DNA of 64,000 nt from Tigriopus japonicus (taxonomy: Eukaryota > Arthropoda > Copepoda > Harpacticoida > Harpacticidae). Made by a program: the position numbers and the translations under genes. The notes below the pieces were generated by a model. The model had not been told where the DNA came from. It did no database searches and saw only the letters and a program-made list of their open reading frames with translations. Below are positions 12,253 to 26,708 of the stretch, in pieces; positions within the stretch are counted from its first letter, which is position 1; every line of letters begins with the position of its first letter. The stretch is from positions 9,435,853 through 9,499,852 of the forward strand of contig CM021317.1 of the NCBI GenBank assembly GCA_010645155.1, in the 5' to 3' direction.

Positions 12253-13187
12253 AAAAAAAAAAGCTCACTTGATTAACTTGTGTGCATATCTTATTGTACT
12301 TGAAGAAGCTGCCGCAAAATTTGATTTTCAATTCGACACTAAATTTTAGGCTGAGTAGATTCGTTTTGAATTGTCATCCATTTCTTCTATCCGAAGGATC
12401 TGAAATGTTCAAAATTGGATTTGACGAGTTTCAGCACTCTAAATGCCGCTTTGAAATTCCATCTAAAAAGGCTTTCAAGTTTCGGTTGTGGCTCTATTTA
12501 CTTTCTAATCTTTTCTGCTTCTTGTCCATTCTGAAAGAATGACATCAAGAGTTTTGAGGGAGTTTTCCTGATGTATTGGTTCTCTTTCTCTTGATATCAG
12601 AACGGATAGACGTCTTCATAAAATTGAGTGAGTTCTATGACGATAGTTCTCGGGCTTATCCTCCATGGAATCGTCAAATCTGTCAAATTGTCAAAGCGTT
12701 TGTCAATCTTTGTCTCAAGAAACACAGGAAACTCCAACTGAAAAATGAACAGCTCTCGATTGATAACGTGAACCTTAGAGAGTGGGTGTAAAGATACGTA
12801 TTGTCTAGCTCTGGAGAGCTTGCCAGGATATAAGCCGTAAATCATTTAGCATAGGATATGGACCGACTTCCTTTCTTTGAATAAAAACTTGAATAAATAG
12901 TAATAATTTTCCGTCCATGCCAGAGGATTGTTATCATTGAATCAAATTTTGAAGATGCAATAAATTGTGCCTTGATATGTATTAAAAAACACAAAAAATC
13001 GCAAGAGATGACAGAAAATGTAAAAAAAAATTGGGGACTAGGCCCCAAATATGCATACTTTTTGAGCTTTTCAAATGAGAAGTCAAGAGGGAAATCAACT
13101 TCTAATCGAGCGAAATCATCGTTTGCAATTCAAAATTTAAACTGACCATCTTACTTGTAGCTGTTATCGTGTAGCGAGGAAAAAATT

Positions 13188-13248
13188 TAGTTATTTTCCT
13201 CCTAACATCTACTTGTAGCTGTTGTAGATGTTAGGAGGAAAATAACTA
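13188..13248. repeat. Perfect 25-bp hairpin
   Basis: Arms 13188-13212 and 13224-13248 are exact reverse complements (core TTATTTTCCTCCTAACATCT) around an 11-base loop, TTGTAGCTGTT. The loop with its flank repeats directly in the preceding 60 bp (ACTTGTAGCTGTT at about 13153 and again at 13211). This combination is what a template-switch event during replication leaves, rather than a transposon. Confidence 0.85.
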
Positions 13249-14133
13249 TTTTTTTAAAGAGTTAAAAGCACAATGCGGCAAAAGGATTCTCATTTTCATC
13301 AACAGGCGTTAGTTCAAGGTACCGTCGATTAAATATAAAGAGAGCTGTTGGATCTTATTTGTGACTTTTGAGAAGGCTTATCTGGCTGAAATTTAGATTC
13401 AGTCCACAAATCCACAAAAAAACACAAATGCATGGATTTGGTGTTTCTTCTCATATTTCCAGTTTTTGGTTTGCATTACAGCCCTTGGCAAAAGTTGAGG
13501 TTCAAATACCGGTTGAAAGTGTCGAAGCACATTTATGGAGGAATTTTGGATTGACACAGAGTGAGTATTGAAATTGAGAATGCAATAATAATCTAATGTC
13601 ATACACTTTGAATAAGATGGCGTTTACCTTACAAACAAGAAGTTTATACAAATTTAACCAATAATTTAGACAAAATAAGATTGAAGCAAAAGTCAACCAA
13701 TCAAAAATCTTTAAATAGAAGAACACGAGAGAAATGAAATCAACAACGTGGAAACAAGAAGTTGCTCCACGCCCGCATGGAATCATTTGATCCTTTAGCC
13801 AACAAACATACTTTATCATAACCTGAACCCGAAATATGGATGAAAATTATATCAAACGACCAAGTCAGTAATGAATAAGCTTGTCAAATAATTACAAAAC
13901 TGAATAGTAACTTAATTCATGAATCATGAGTCATGAATACCACGCAATTTCAATTCCTTAATAATTAAAGTAGGAAAGAACTTTTTCCGATGCAAAAAAG
14001 ATAAGAGGGCTAATAAAAAGAGGGAAAAAGTTGAAAAATGTCAAAAAAGAAGTGTTTTAAAGTAAAACATGTGACAAAAAGATTTTTTGATTGGAAGTGA
14101 TAAAAAACTTCCATTTTGCTTTCAAACTTTCAT

Positions 14134-14225
14134 GGACGAATGTTTTCGGTTTTGGTAAGCGTAACTGTAATAGAAACCGAAAAATCGCAAAAACAATGGT
14201 TTCAAGCGCTTTCGGTCTATCACTA
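14134..14225. repeat. hAT-like terminal fragment, copy 1
   Basis: The block ends with AAGCGCTTTCGGTCTATCACTA. The same end, with one difference, occurs at 41088-41109. Read in reverse it is TAGTGATAGACCGAAAGCG, which resembles hAT-type terminal inverted repeats. Upstream CGGTTTTGGT and AAACCGAAA words also match the second copy loosely. It is only a fragment. Confidence 0.4.
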
Positions 14226-17200
14226 GTTTTGATCCAACTTGGCCTCTTTGTTACCAATCGAGACGAATGGAAGCAAAGAGGTGGCTGCTTTTATGACCAA
14301 TGGTTTTGCTACCTTCGTAGATCTTAATGCTAAGAGCCTTCTCAGATTTTGGTAACAATAAGTAAATGTGCATATAATTGGGTAAATTGGCTCCTTAAGG
14401 GGTTAATTCGGATGTCTGGACCATGAAAGGACCCTTTAGAATACCCGTTATGGGGGACAATTCCAACGAGACCCGAACGCATATAATCCGCATTGGTAAT
14501 GGACAATGTAATCTGATTACGAGTAGCGTGAAAAATCCCTCTCTCTTTCGCTCTCTTTCTCTCATTCTTATTGGTACAACACTTCTGAACAAAACGAATC
14601 TCAGAGTGCCCCCATTGTATCCTCATGAAGTAGGTGCAGTAGTGCTGTCTACGTGAGGTCCTCTCTTGCCTCTCTCAACCACCGAATGAGATGCAATGCT
14701 GGCGACCAAACACACAGCTTGATGTCAATAGGCTGGTTTCCCATTGGGAGTCACATTCCCCGCCAGATATTTCAGTAGTTGGGACCGTTGGCTTTTCGGA
14801 AGATATGATTTATAAAATCTTGGTAGTGCTACTTAATGGCCGATTGATCAATTACCGAGCTAGCAGGACTGCCGCCTTGGCAAGATAACAAATTACACAC
14901 GGAGCCTCCGAGCCCATGTCAGGCGACTTGTATTTCCTAGAGCTTTTGGAGACAGTGGGCCGAGAAGGTTTTTGAACAAAGAGACTTTCAATTTAGAGGG
15001 AGCTTAACGTGTTTTTTTTGCCAAGTTTGGACATGACAATTGGCAACTCGCGAAATATTGCAGCATTAGTTTACATGTTGAGTTTTATAGTGATAACTCT
15101 TGAGGGAGAACTCTCTAGATTAATGTCTCTATGTATGTTCAAGAAAAGGTATCAATTTGACCCCAAGAATTGATCATAGCCGAGGGTGTCGTTATGAAGT
15201 CATTTTAGAAGCCTGTTGTCAGAGAAGCCAGAATCCATCAATTGCCCGATTGTCCATTCAGAAATGAGTTGAAGTTCAGGGAACGAAACAAAGCGAAAAC
15301 CAAGAAAGTCCTTCCTTCATAACTAACCAATAATGACCTGGTAGCTACAGAATGAAACAAAAAAGGCTGAACGACATTGTTGTTGGATCTCTGGTTTTTG
15401 CTCTCTACGGACATGTTAGACTGTGTTGTTGGTACTTGTTCCGAGTCAGGAATGAGGATGATGCTACATTTTGATAAATCGAGACTGCCTTTCCCTCAGC
15501 GGGAACTCGAGATTCTCAACGACTTTGGTCGTTCTGGGGACGGACGGACGTCTCTGTTGGAGATGGAAGCCCAAGACAAAGGTTTGAGAGATGAGCTCTT
15601 TCGAAGTCATTCCGACAAAGAAGTGGCATAAGATAAGGGAGCGACAGCCACAGAGGCGAGGACAACTTCCAAACACCAATAAACCGGCTCTGAAGAGTGA
15701 GTTCTGAATTCTCAATCCTCGCCGAGAGGATTTCTAGTCATCTGATGGGGTTCCAAGCATCTTTTGGGTGCAGCGAAAAGAGGACTTCTGACTCTTGTCA
15801 CTTGTCCATATGCGAGGATGACTTTTAAGAATCCGCTTTACGAGTTTTTCCTCCTCTGTGACTAGAAATTGCTTCTATCTGAATGGCTCGTTTGCAACCA
15901 ACCCTCTCTCGCTTTCTCGTGTCACTATCCTCAAACGGAAACCGAGTGGGCACCAACCGATTGGAGACAACGAAATTTTCGAATGTGGAACCAAGTTCGC
16001 TTTCTTTCTTTCTTTCCTTATCCCTCCCTTCATTCGCGTTGGTTCTATGAGCCTCGAACCATTATTTCCCCCAGGGACGCCGCGTTCCTTTGTCTGAGTT
16101 GAAATGTCGTGTCGAACAAGTTGAATTTGAAACAATTGTTGGGCTAGAAGTCGTCCTCCGGGAGGAGACATTCAGGAACGAGGAATGCAATTGAAGCAAG
16201 GCTGTAAACCTGACGTCAAACGGCTTTCCAACATGAACCGTCGAAGGTCAACCTTTTGATCCACAAACCTCGTCATTCCAAGTTTGCCATATGGCACCCA
16301 AGTTGTTTCTTGTGTCCGATCCTGGAGCAAGCTCTCGTTCGTCCCTAGCCCCGATTGTGAATCCTAGACTTGAGCATTGGAATATTCCAACAGCATCCCT
16401 GGCATGGATGGAACTTCTCATGAGAGGACTCGAGACGGGGGCGTCTTTCTTGGCCCCTCATCTTCCTTACTTCTCTCTCTCTTTCTCTTTGGCTCGTTCT
16501 CTGATACAGATGTTGGTTGGGGTCTTCTGCCCACTTCTCTGTCCGGAATGGAGTCGAAGTGCATTGATGAACCCCAATATACTCGTTGTCCCTCCAATCT
16601 GGAGTCATGTTCTTCGTCTACGACACGCTCACATTGACTCTGACGAGTCTCCATTTCTTACCCATGCAAGTCTGTTGGAAAATCTCGCCGCTCGCGGCGC
16701 TCCATTGGAGGGCTCCTACAACTCGGGGATTGTTGTATTCCTTTGAACTCCACTGATGAGCACAGTCGTTTGTTCGTTCGTTCAGAGACTCCTTGGATGG
16801 ATTCGGACCGACCTAGTGCCGGCTTGAACGCTCTCGCCCGGAATTCGCTTCATTTTACTCGTGCTCGTCGCTCGATTTTTGTTGTGGAGTTTCAGTTTAC
16901 GAGCTGATCCCTCTTCCATAGCATTGGGAGTGTTCTACAAGCGAAGTGTGGTTTATTTTCAATTCTATGGAGTGTTTGGAAAACATGGAGTTGAAGGACT
17001 GTTTCATGGCAACGTTTTAAGGACCCAGTTTGTCGGCTCAAATTGAAGAGAGGCCGAGAAAAAAATCCAAATCATCACAAGGGACAGGACTCAAAGAGAA
17101 TTGCTGATTCGGAGCCTTTTGGAACCCCCCTCATGAAGTGAAGTGATCTGAAGTGAGAGAAAGAGAGGATTCTTTGGAACATCCCAGTGTGTCTTCATTT

Positions 17201-20200
17201 CAATCAAAAAGTTTTAGTAGGTGTAAGCCTGACAGTGCCCACATTTTTAGAGCCCAATTACACACCGAAAATGATTGGAAGAAATGCTGACCCTCGAGGC
17301 ACGGTGCTAGAAAGTGACTAACCATCAATTACATGCCTATCAGAAGGTCTTGTCAAAGATCGTGCTGGAAGTTAGCCCTACAAATCCAAGTAAGAAACCT
17401 GTTTCCAACCAAGAGAAGAACCTTTGATTAAAAAGAGTATCTGAAGTGTGATGGTGGACGTTTATTGACGATTTTTGTCTTTTGTCACTTTGGTATTTAT
17501 ACAATTTAATGAAACAAATTCTCTCCAAGTTTCCCAAACAAGGTATGACCATTTTAAGCATCCAATTTCAAAGAGCAGTTGTAAAAGTTCGTTCTATCAG
17601 AATGAATGGGAATGACAATTCGCGACGACAACCCCCTCAAAAACTCCTCTTCTCATGCATGGGACACAATTTCCATGAAGCCCAAAGGCCATTCAATCAT
17701 CTTTGGCTTGTAGAGTCCCTGACAGAGGACAATTGAATGAGCAAAAAACGAGTGGAGAGCAAGCTAGCAAGCACAAAAACGAGAACTGCAATCAATAATT
17801 CATTCAAGTGCCCTACATTCACTTACTTTGTTGTAGTTGAATGAACGTGAAAGAAGAAGAAAAAAGAAAAAAAAGAGTCAGGAGTTGATTAGCCTTAAGG
17901 TGCCAGGGTAATACCGTAATTGTAAGTGGTCCTAGAAGTTGAATTAGGCTGCTGTGACAAGACGCCATTTGGGAAGCTCTCCTCTCGTTTCCGCCAATTC
18001 CCAACTAAGAGAGACCATCAAACAACCGTTGCGAATGGCAAGTTCACATGCAAATTCATTCTAACCAACTTTGCTTTACCTTCAGCTCTCAATATGTGGC
18101 ACTTTCCCAGATCTTTTAGAGCCTCATTCCTCGCGCCATAAAGGTTGGAGGGAGAAGAAAAAAAATATTTCTTGTTTCCAATCAATTTGCCTATTGTGTA
18201 TCCTATAAAATTCCTTCCATCAACTCAATTGAGCAGGACGTGGGCTGATTTATGACCAATGGCGCTCACAGATTGGTCAGTGGCAGGCTTATCAACTAAT
18301 AGCAGCTTTGGTAGGTGATGGAAAATCCATTAATCACAACACCAGGCAAAATATGAAACATTCTTAGCGAGACTGAGTGAGCTCAATGCGTTTGAGCAGC
18401 TTTCAGGGAATTGAATTTTGCCGTCGTTTTCAATTCTCGCCACTAGACCTCGTGACGATGGGGTGACTTCTCTGGGTATGTCATCGCTCATGCTAAGCTC
18501 AGGTAATCCTGGATGGAAGTGGGAAAGAAGAAGACCCCTGTGAATTGCCCTACCTCGCTTGACGGCTAGACACCGTCTCATTTTTAGTCAATGGAATGTT
18601 CTGAATTATGAAAAACCTGGAGACACCCCCGAGATTGTGTCTTGTGATAATACTAAAATGAAAGTAATCCTGCCTCGAGCCACCCGCCAAGCACGGAATG
18701 GTGCAAATTCCCTTAGATGGCTCTTTAAGACTTGGCTGAATATTGCGGAGCACACTGCATTGGTGGTCAACAAAAGTTGGAAAAGTTTTGGAAACTTGTT
18801 CGAAGCCCGTTTTTGTTGTTCATGATCAATCTGACAAGGCGTGTGATGAAGTGTTTTCTAATGAGTGGGAAATGTGCTGCGAAATGCGGGGGATTAGCCC
18901 GATAAATAGCTATAATTCACTGGATCCCGTGACCAATCGCAATGGCTTTGTTTCTCTCAATCCAGGTCTATGATTACTATGACGAGCTAATTCTGAACAG
19001 TTGTTCTTTTGAGCCTTCAAAAGCATCCCAGATTGGCCTCGAGTGAGTCGTCATCGTGAAACTTAAAACGACTTTATGCGAACTTCACGAATTTTCCGAC
19101 CCCCCTTAGGCTTGAAAATGGGGAGCGATGGAATTCTGACGCTTGAATATGTTTCGTGGGTTCAGCAGACCTGTGGGATCTTGATTCATTTGATTAAAAC
19201 GTGGCTTTTTGTGCAGTGACCGCGTCCATCACAAGAAAGAATTTTCGTCCCTCCTCACACGTTCCTCCGTAATTTGCCAACGCCCTTAATTTCTTCTGAC
19301 ACTGATTGGAATTCGAATGGCGTGTGCTAAGTCATCTTAAAAATGATGCCAAATGCATCGGCCACTCTGCCTTCAAAGGCTTAACAGTCTTATGCTGATG
19401 ATTTTGAACTGGTTGTTGAATATCAAGTGAGGAAGCTGGTCGAGTCGAGTCCAATTATCTGTTGAAATGGCACCATCTTGGCCATCTGTTGAGGCAAGAT
19501 TCCCAGAAACTTGGAAGTCAAGATAATAATCATGTGCAAAAGGCACTTCCTGCCGAGCCTTGTGCGTTGAAAAGCCCGAGAATTTGTTTTCTCAAGGAGA
19601 AATGAGCCAAGGAATTGGCGATATTTATGAACTGGCAATAAATAACAACGGGCGGATGGGTGAAGTGAAATTTCGTGTTCTGGCCTGACCCATTCCTTTC
19701 AGCTCAAGAGAGAAAGAGAGACCTGAATGGATGTTTTGCTCAGAATGAAAGGCTTCTTCTACGGCTGAAAACATCATCATTACTCTTGTATCATTACTCC
19801 GACACCAGCACTCCTTTGAGTTGCCCTGAGGCGATCGAACTTACGCGAGGAATAGAACTTAGCTAGCAAAAATTAGGGATCTGACGACTCACGGCTTGAA
19901 TCGAGTCGGGTAATTTGAGAAAAAAAGTAATGGTTCATTAAGGGACTCAAGTTTACAGTTCAAAGCATTTGATATGAAGCTGAAAAAGATCGCCAGAGCA
20001 CCCCAGAAACTAAACAAGTTGTTCTAGTAGAGCAACTCTGACAAGATATGCCACTGGTCTCCCTTGTCTTTTTACCCTTGGAGCTGATCAAGAGTTTGAT
20101 ATTTTGAGGTCTCAAGTATTGTTAAAGTTCTTTTCTTGAACTAAATGACAATCCCTAAGGAGCTATGAAAGAGGGAATACATCGTCACAGAATAAAAATT

Positions 20201-23200
20201 AAGTTACAAAAGCGATCTTTCAATCAAAAATACTGCGTTGTCTTTTGTAGGATGTCTGTTATTTCCTTTTCTAAACTTGCTAGCTATTTTTGTATTCACA
20301 CTTTTATCGTTGATATTACTTTGTTCAATGACATGTAATGTGTTGATCAATGACCTTTTGACCATTGGCCGACGCACTAGAAGCTCCTCTTAAACACTCG
20401 GCTTATCTCTACATTTTGACTGGTATTGCTTTTACTTCAAGAACTCGTGTTTTGGGCGCGGGAAGGGTCCTACAACTTTTTTCGAAAATCTCTCTCTCTC
20501 TCTTTCTGCATGGACAGCGTGGATTGGAGAGGAGTTAGTGACTTGGCCCTCTGTCCAGGCACGGGATTTGCTTGCAATAATAATATGAGCTGATTAGAAT
20601 CTCGAATCTCTTCAAGCGAATGCCTAAAGGGGTGGGAAGTGAAAATTGTACGTACAGTCAATCTACCTGTAGCTCTAGGTGCACTAATACCCAACCCAAA
20701 GTTGGACCAGGTTTTTGATGGTGATTGTCTGTTCATGAAAACCAAGCGCCGCCAAAAGTTTCCTACTGGAGTGCATTTTCCACCCGTTCAATATTCTAAA
20801 AACTCGGTTACCCCCCGCGGTTATCACCGTCGTTTTGGGTTGTGAAAAGATCCAAAGTGCCGTTCATGGCTAATTCTGGAATGGAAACAAGAAACGATGT
20901 AGTCCTCCCAAAGCCAATTTCGTTCCAAGGACATCGCACTATCTACATGTACATAGTCTGTTTCCAGAGACACCGACCGCACTTGTAGAATATCTTGCAG
21001 AAAATCGACCGCGTTTCGAAAAAATGTTCATAAAGGAGATCTTTCCCTGGAACTCTCGCCTGTCTGGAGAGTCTCTCCCAATTCCAAGTGTCTGCACAAA
21101 TCTGCTCTGGCATGGACAGATCACTTCTTAAATGAAATCCTGTCTGTCGGAGAGACGTAGTGAAGTTTGAAATGGGGGTCATCAATTTGAAATGAAGAGT
21201 CACGAGAAGTTGAACCAACCCTGAAGAGGTCCGTTTCGGTTGAGTTTGGTTACTCACTTATAAAGTCCATTTTCCCTGGAAAAGGTCCCGTTTTCCCACC
21301 GCCCTGGTTCATCTCAAATCTAGGGATAAAGATCAGCCCAAAAGGGATTCAGTTCAAAATCTAGGGGCACTCTAGCTGGCCTTTACCCTCACAGACTCAG
21401 TGTACAAAAGAACCTTTTCGAGCCTTGCAGGTCTGGAACATTTTCAAATCCAGGCCTTTCCCATTATCGACATCACTTTGCAAAAGAAAGGTCGACCCAT
21501 GGCATGGTACCAATTTCGAAAGGAAATTGCTTTTGCTCCAGTATGTTTAGGGTGTCTGCAGCCCATCTATGACTTCTTTTCCAAAATTTAACCTCCCATT
21601 GTTAAGCGCTAATGTTCCAATTCCTTGAACAAGAAGGCAACGACGAATCACGAGATAAAAGAGTGTTAGAATGAGGCGAGGAAATGACAATGTGCTCCTT
21701 TGCTCTGATGTCCATTCACTTGATTACAACGACTTGGCCACCAGAGACCGACAAAAAAGGCCAAAGCTGCAACTTTTTCTTCCCTACACGCTCAAGCTCG
21801 CTCTTCATCTCTCTTTCTGCCCTCCAGCTGACAGCTCTACTAGATGAAGTATATCAGCTCCAGAATAACGATGGAATAAATAAAACACCCATGTTCTTTA
21901 AACTTGAAGGAGTGGAACCACGTCCCTGGATCATTTCGATAATCTTTACATATTCAAACGCACGCGTTTGTATCCGTCATGAGAATAAATGGAAGGAAAA
22001 AGAAAATATTCATGTTCAATATCAAGATGTAAGCGGCAAAAAATTTATGTGAGATGAAAGCGACCTTTACATACATGGAGAGTGCTCACGCTTGTTGCCT
22101 TCAGTTTAAATCACATGGCTTGAGACAGAAATGGTCAAACGTGGCCCGCCGAGCTTGCAGGATATTCGTTTCAAGATTAGGAACCTTCGCACACGTAATC
22201 CCTCCAATTCATCTTCTGAGCTTGCTTGTGTCTCGTTCCCACCACTTCCTTCCTTCCTTCCCAGTTCAAGCAAAATACAATGCAGATAAAACTGAACGTC
22301 TAGACTTGCTTGCTTCTGGTTGCTCCTTGAGCTTGATTGCCAAGGAAATGTTCCTCCATTCTTCACCCAAAAAAATATTGGAAACGAATCTTCATTCATT
22401 CGCTCTGGGAACCCACCGACCTGGGACTTGAGCAATGGTCTCTTTGAGCATTAGTGTTCACGTTTTCTACTCCTCTTTCTCTCTCCAACCATGCTCCAAT
22501 ACCTTGAGTTGCTGTAAAAGGCTTGAACCAAGTGGATCCTGTGCCACTCAAAGGTCGTTCCAAAGCTTGGACCTGACTCTTCCTACAGGGAGTTCCAAAA
22601 CGCAAGGCTCTTTTCTTTTAAAGACGAACTTTTCATGAAGGGCTAAAACAAGAGAAATGTGCTAAAGCAATACTCTTACGTGCTTTTGCGGGATGTAGTC
22701 TATATTTGCCTGTCAAACCGTATGTCATGCCCAAAGAGTTTTGACAAGCTAAGTATGCCTTTCGTGTTGCGTTGAATGAGGCAACCAGTTGGTGCCATGG
22801 ATGTTCCATGCTCAATCATGCGTATTTATTTGGCACGACGTGGTTGGGAATCAACTCTTGCTGGCCTCGAGGACTTTGAGAGCTACTGGGACCTCCCAAT
22901 GGTTTTCTGTAAATGCAGAGAGGGCTCCTCTTCGGCCTTCGAAATCAACCGCAAGCCAACGGGGGGCCATCTACATGAAAAAGGCCTTGCCCTCGATTTC
23001 CGCGCTCTTGTTTGACATTGAGAAGCCAAGAAGCCCCGAAAGGATGATGAATAATTGGAGCCAAAAAGTGATCCATTGATTTGGAACCTCCTCCTCATTT
23101 ACTATGTATGCTCATCCGTCCTCATCTGATCGTGGCATAAATGAATACTCATACATATCTTGAGATTCTCATTCTCTGAGCTGCAGTGGTTTGAGGATTA

Positions 23201-26200
23201 TGTGTGGTAATCTAAGACTTTAAGTTTTGATACCGGAATTTAAACTATTTCTGCATGTATATCGGTTTGCAAACAAAATATTCATTAGTGCCATTTTTTC
23301 TGGAACAATATTCAAGGCAACAGACTTGGTATGAGCCTTTTCTCATTTACGTTTCACATGGCACCTTTGATGGAATTCTCATGGAACAACAATGAGATCC
23401 CTCAAGAATGGATTTTCCCCCCTGACCCTATTTTTGGTCCAATCGACAAAGTCCCGGATGTGTGGGGAAAAGTCAAATGACCCTTTTTGGCATTGGTTTC
23501 TTACCCTTTGGTCTCTTTCATGGTTGGCCAATGGATGGGCGAGAGAGTGAAAAGGAACTTTTCTTGTGGCCAAAGGGGTGCTAGATATAAATCATAAAAA
23601 GTTATGGCATGTATGGGCGTATCATTCGCCATATATTCGGTTGAAAGCGCTTGACCTGCTTTGTTCCAATACCATTTTTTCGGAGAGGGGATGTCTGCGT
23701 TTTCAGCCGTGCCGTTATCTCCTCTGTCCAGATTGAAAAGGAACTGTTCTGTGCACACAATTTGGCCAATAACTTTTCCCAATTGCATCGGGACCGACGA
23801 GATAAAAAAAATCCCCTAAAATGTAGGATCTGCTAATTGGATCAAAGGCCAATGGAGTCATCCATGAATTTACGAGGATCTCCCATTACGATCTTCTCTT
23901 GTAGTACGCTCTAAAATGGGCATAATACAGTACCCAATGCATGTGGAACGTGGAACACAGCAAAGGATATCAAGTCTCGTTTTCGTTCACGAGCTGTCAG
24001 TCCAATAATCAACAAAAACATGGAACTGACTTTGTCCATGAGCTTTCTAGGAGGCAGAAGCGGATGCGGAAATGGCCAAGCATGACTTTATCATATCGTG
24101 GTCTCTTGGGAATAGACAAACTGCGAGATATAAGGGAGGGGAGGGGGATGAGGAAAGGCTGCTTGCCTCTTTGAAACCTTAGTAAGTCCTCCGTAGGCGC
24201 TCAGAGGTCTCCACATTGCTCTGCTATATCGACCATTTCCATATCTTGCTGTCCAATCCTGATATCATTACATTACTATCAAATGTCGTTGAGATCCGTA
24301 GCAGACAAGGGAGATCGAAAATGGGATGAGGGGGTCAGGTCAGGAAACGATAATCAGGCCGCTCATATATTTGCCGAAGACTAGAGACTCTAAGGAGAGA
24401 AGCGCAATGACTAGAGATCATGAAAGAAGTGTCCGCAGAAAACATTATGCCATGTTTAGAAAAAAATGGCCAAGGAAAAGATGGTGATTTTTTTCGCAGA
24501 ATTTGAGCATACAGACCTCAGGTTGGGCGTCATTCTTGAATACAAAATAATGATTTCATGAGTCAATCAATTTCAAAAATACTTTGGCCAAATGTACCCG
24601 AAACTGTTTTCTTCAATTGATATTAGTTTTGTTTGAAGAGTCGTGCTTGGTTTGATATGGGACTGTGTTGCAGTAAGTGACAACCCTTTTAAGCTCGTCC
24701 CACCCAATTAATTATGATCGTAGCTATGCAAATTCAATAGCGTATTGGAATGTCTATCTCCCGAGGAGTGTACTCGATATTACTTCGAAAAGATAGCTTG
24801 CCCCAAAAAGGGGTGTGGAGCTTTCAAAGGGGTCATTCCAACCTCGAGTCGAGACAGTGGAAGTAGCTAATAGCTTCATTAGCATAAGACCATTAACTGG
24901 CCAGAATGAGTGGAATTTTACGTCTCGATGTCGTCGAAAATAGTTTCTCAACTACCGTTGTCGTGCCTGCTTCCACGAACTTGCTTGTAGTTCAGAAAGA
25001 GTGCAGAAAGGAAGCACAAAGACGTCTTCGTTGAGCCTTCCATCTCCAGCCAAAAGACATCGCTTGCTATCCCAATCCATGAAATTGAGGAAGACTTCTT
25101 TGTCGACTCCACATACGTGTTTACTACGCTACGACACAAGTTCACATTCATACTGGGAAGAAAATGGCCGAGACATGCATCCACTCGCATAGTTAATGAC
25201 AAATCGCTTTTTGTAGAGTGTGTTGTTGCTGGCTCGTCAAAATGGCCGAGTCGTTCATGCTCTTTGTCTTTGTTTCCTTTCCCCTTGATGTTCTCACAAG
25301 ATAAAGAGAATTGTAATATTGTATTTAGTAATTCGACAATCCCAAGCTCGCTCTGCCGAATGGGCCAATGCTTGAGGCCAATATTTTCTTAAAAAGACAT
25401 CTTGATGGTTGAGGTAGTGTCCGTTGTTATTGCTCAAATAGATTTGATGTGCTTGTCCTTAGTTGACATCCCAGGGACAAAGTTCTTGAGTTTTGTTCGG
25501 TGCCCGAAAAGTTGTCGCAAGAACGGGCAAATACTCTCGACAAAAACGAGCACTACTACAACATCCACAACAGCCGATTGAATTACAAAGTGACTTTGTC
25601 GTCGTCGTCGTCAGGTTGAGCGAGGTGCTCAACTTTCTTCAGGTTCATAATGGAATCTAATGAAGGCAATGAGAAGAATTGATGTGTCGCATTTTTTGGG
25701 AGGCCATGCCATTTGTGGGCTTGTGGGCGGGTAAAAATCGAAATGAACCCCAATGTCATTCTGGATTCCAAGTTTTGAGGAATACGAATGAATGCAAGAG
25801 GATCTTTTCAATCAAAACATTCAATTCGCTCCAGTGACAAATTCAGGAAATCAGTTTTAACACATCATGCAATGAAGATAACTGAATGAAAAGAAGAACA
25901 AGATTTGAACTAGATTTGACCGACAAACGTGGGAAAGGCTTATTTAATTCATTTCAAAGAAGCCGAAACTTTGGTCTTGTCTTGCAAAGAAGACAAATGG
26001 AAAAGTCTCTTGGATATTTCATTGTTCTGGCAGCGATAAATCAACCGACGAACTCGAATAACTGGTAAAAAAAGACGCTCAGTGACAGAAATGAATGAAT
26101 GCATCTAGTCAAGTGAGCCTTGGTTGAGATCAACTTGCAAGTTCCTTTTGGAAAAGAGACGATCCAAAAGAAGGGTCCAATTTCGTAGTCAGTTCAGGCG

Positions 26201-26708
26201 GAAAATCCCCACGGAATACAAGATGTTCCAGCAGTTTCCACTTGCTTTCTATAATGCGGGTGTGACATTTCTTTTCTTCAAAGACTTACGAAGCCTGGAA
26301 ATTGTCAACCTTAGGAAACGTAAAAGAAACCAATTCATCCGTGGTAATAATTACTGATGAGTTTCGAGTTGTCAATTCTGCCATGCTTGACTCAAAATTT
26401 ACGTCTCTTGCCTTTCGAAAATTGTGATTATGTCAAGTATCTTGACACAAAACGTAATCAACGTTCAATATGGCAACACTATGCCAAAAATCTAACTCGG
26501 AAAGCATTAGCAGTAAATAAACAGCCTCGGATATTGGATCAATACAAAAGCTAGTGTTTAGTTGCCAAGCAAAGCTTATGTGCTCATATAAAGTTACATT
26601 ATTACATTTTATATTTACATGTAAATCTTATCAAACATCATTTTTTAAAATCTACATTGCATTGAAAACACTTCAAAAAACAGCATGACGAGTAGTTAGT
26701 TTCATCAC

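Noticed and set aside
16291..16746. 151-codon open frame on the + strand, the longest in the 14-28 kb block
   Set aside because: Overlapping frames on both strands are also open, the sequence is CT-rich, and the peptide shows no domain or splice context. It is probably chance in a less AT-rich stretch.
21684..22431. Two consecutive + strand frames of 122 and 125 codons
   Set aside because: The peptides look random, no splice sites join them, and antisense frames of similar size overlap.
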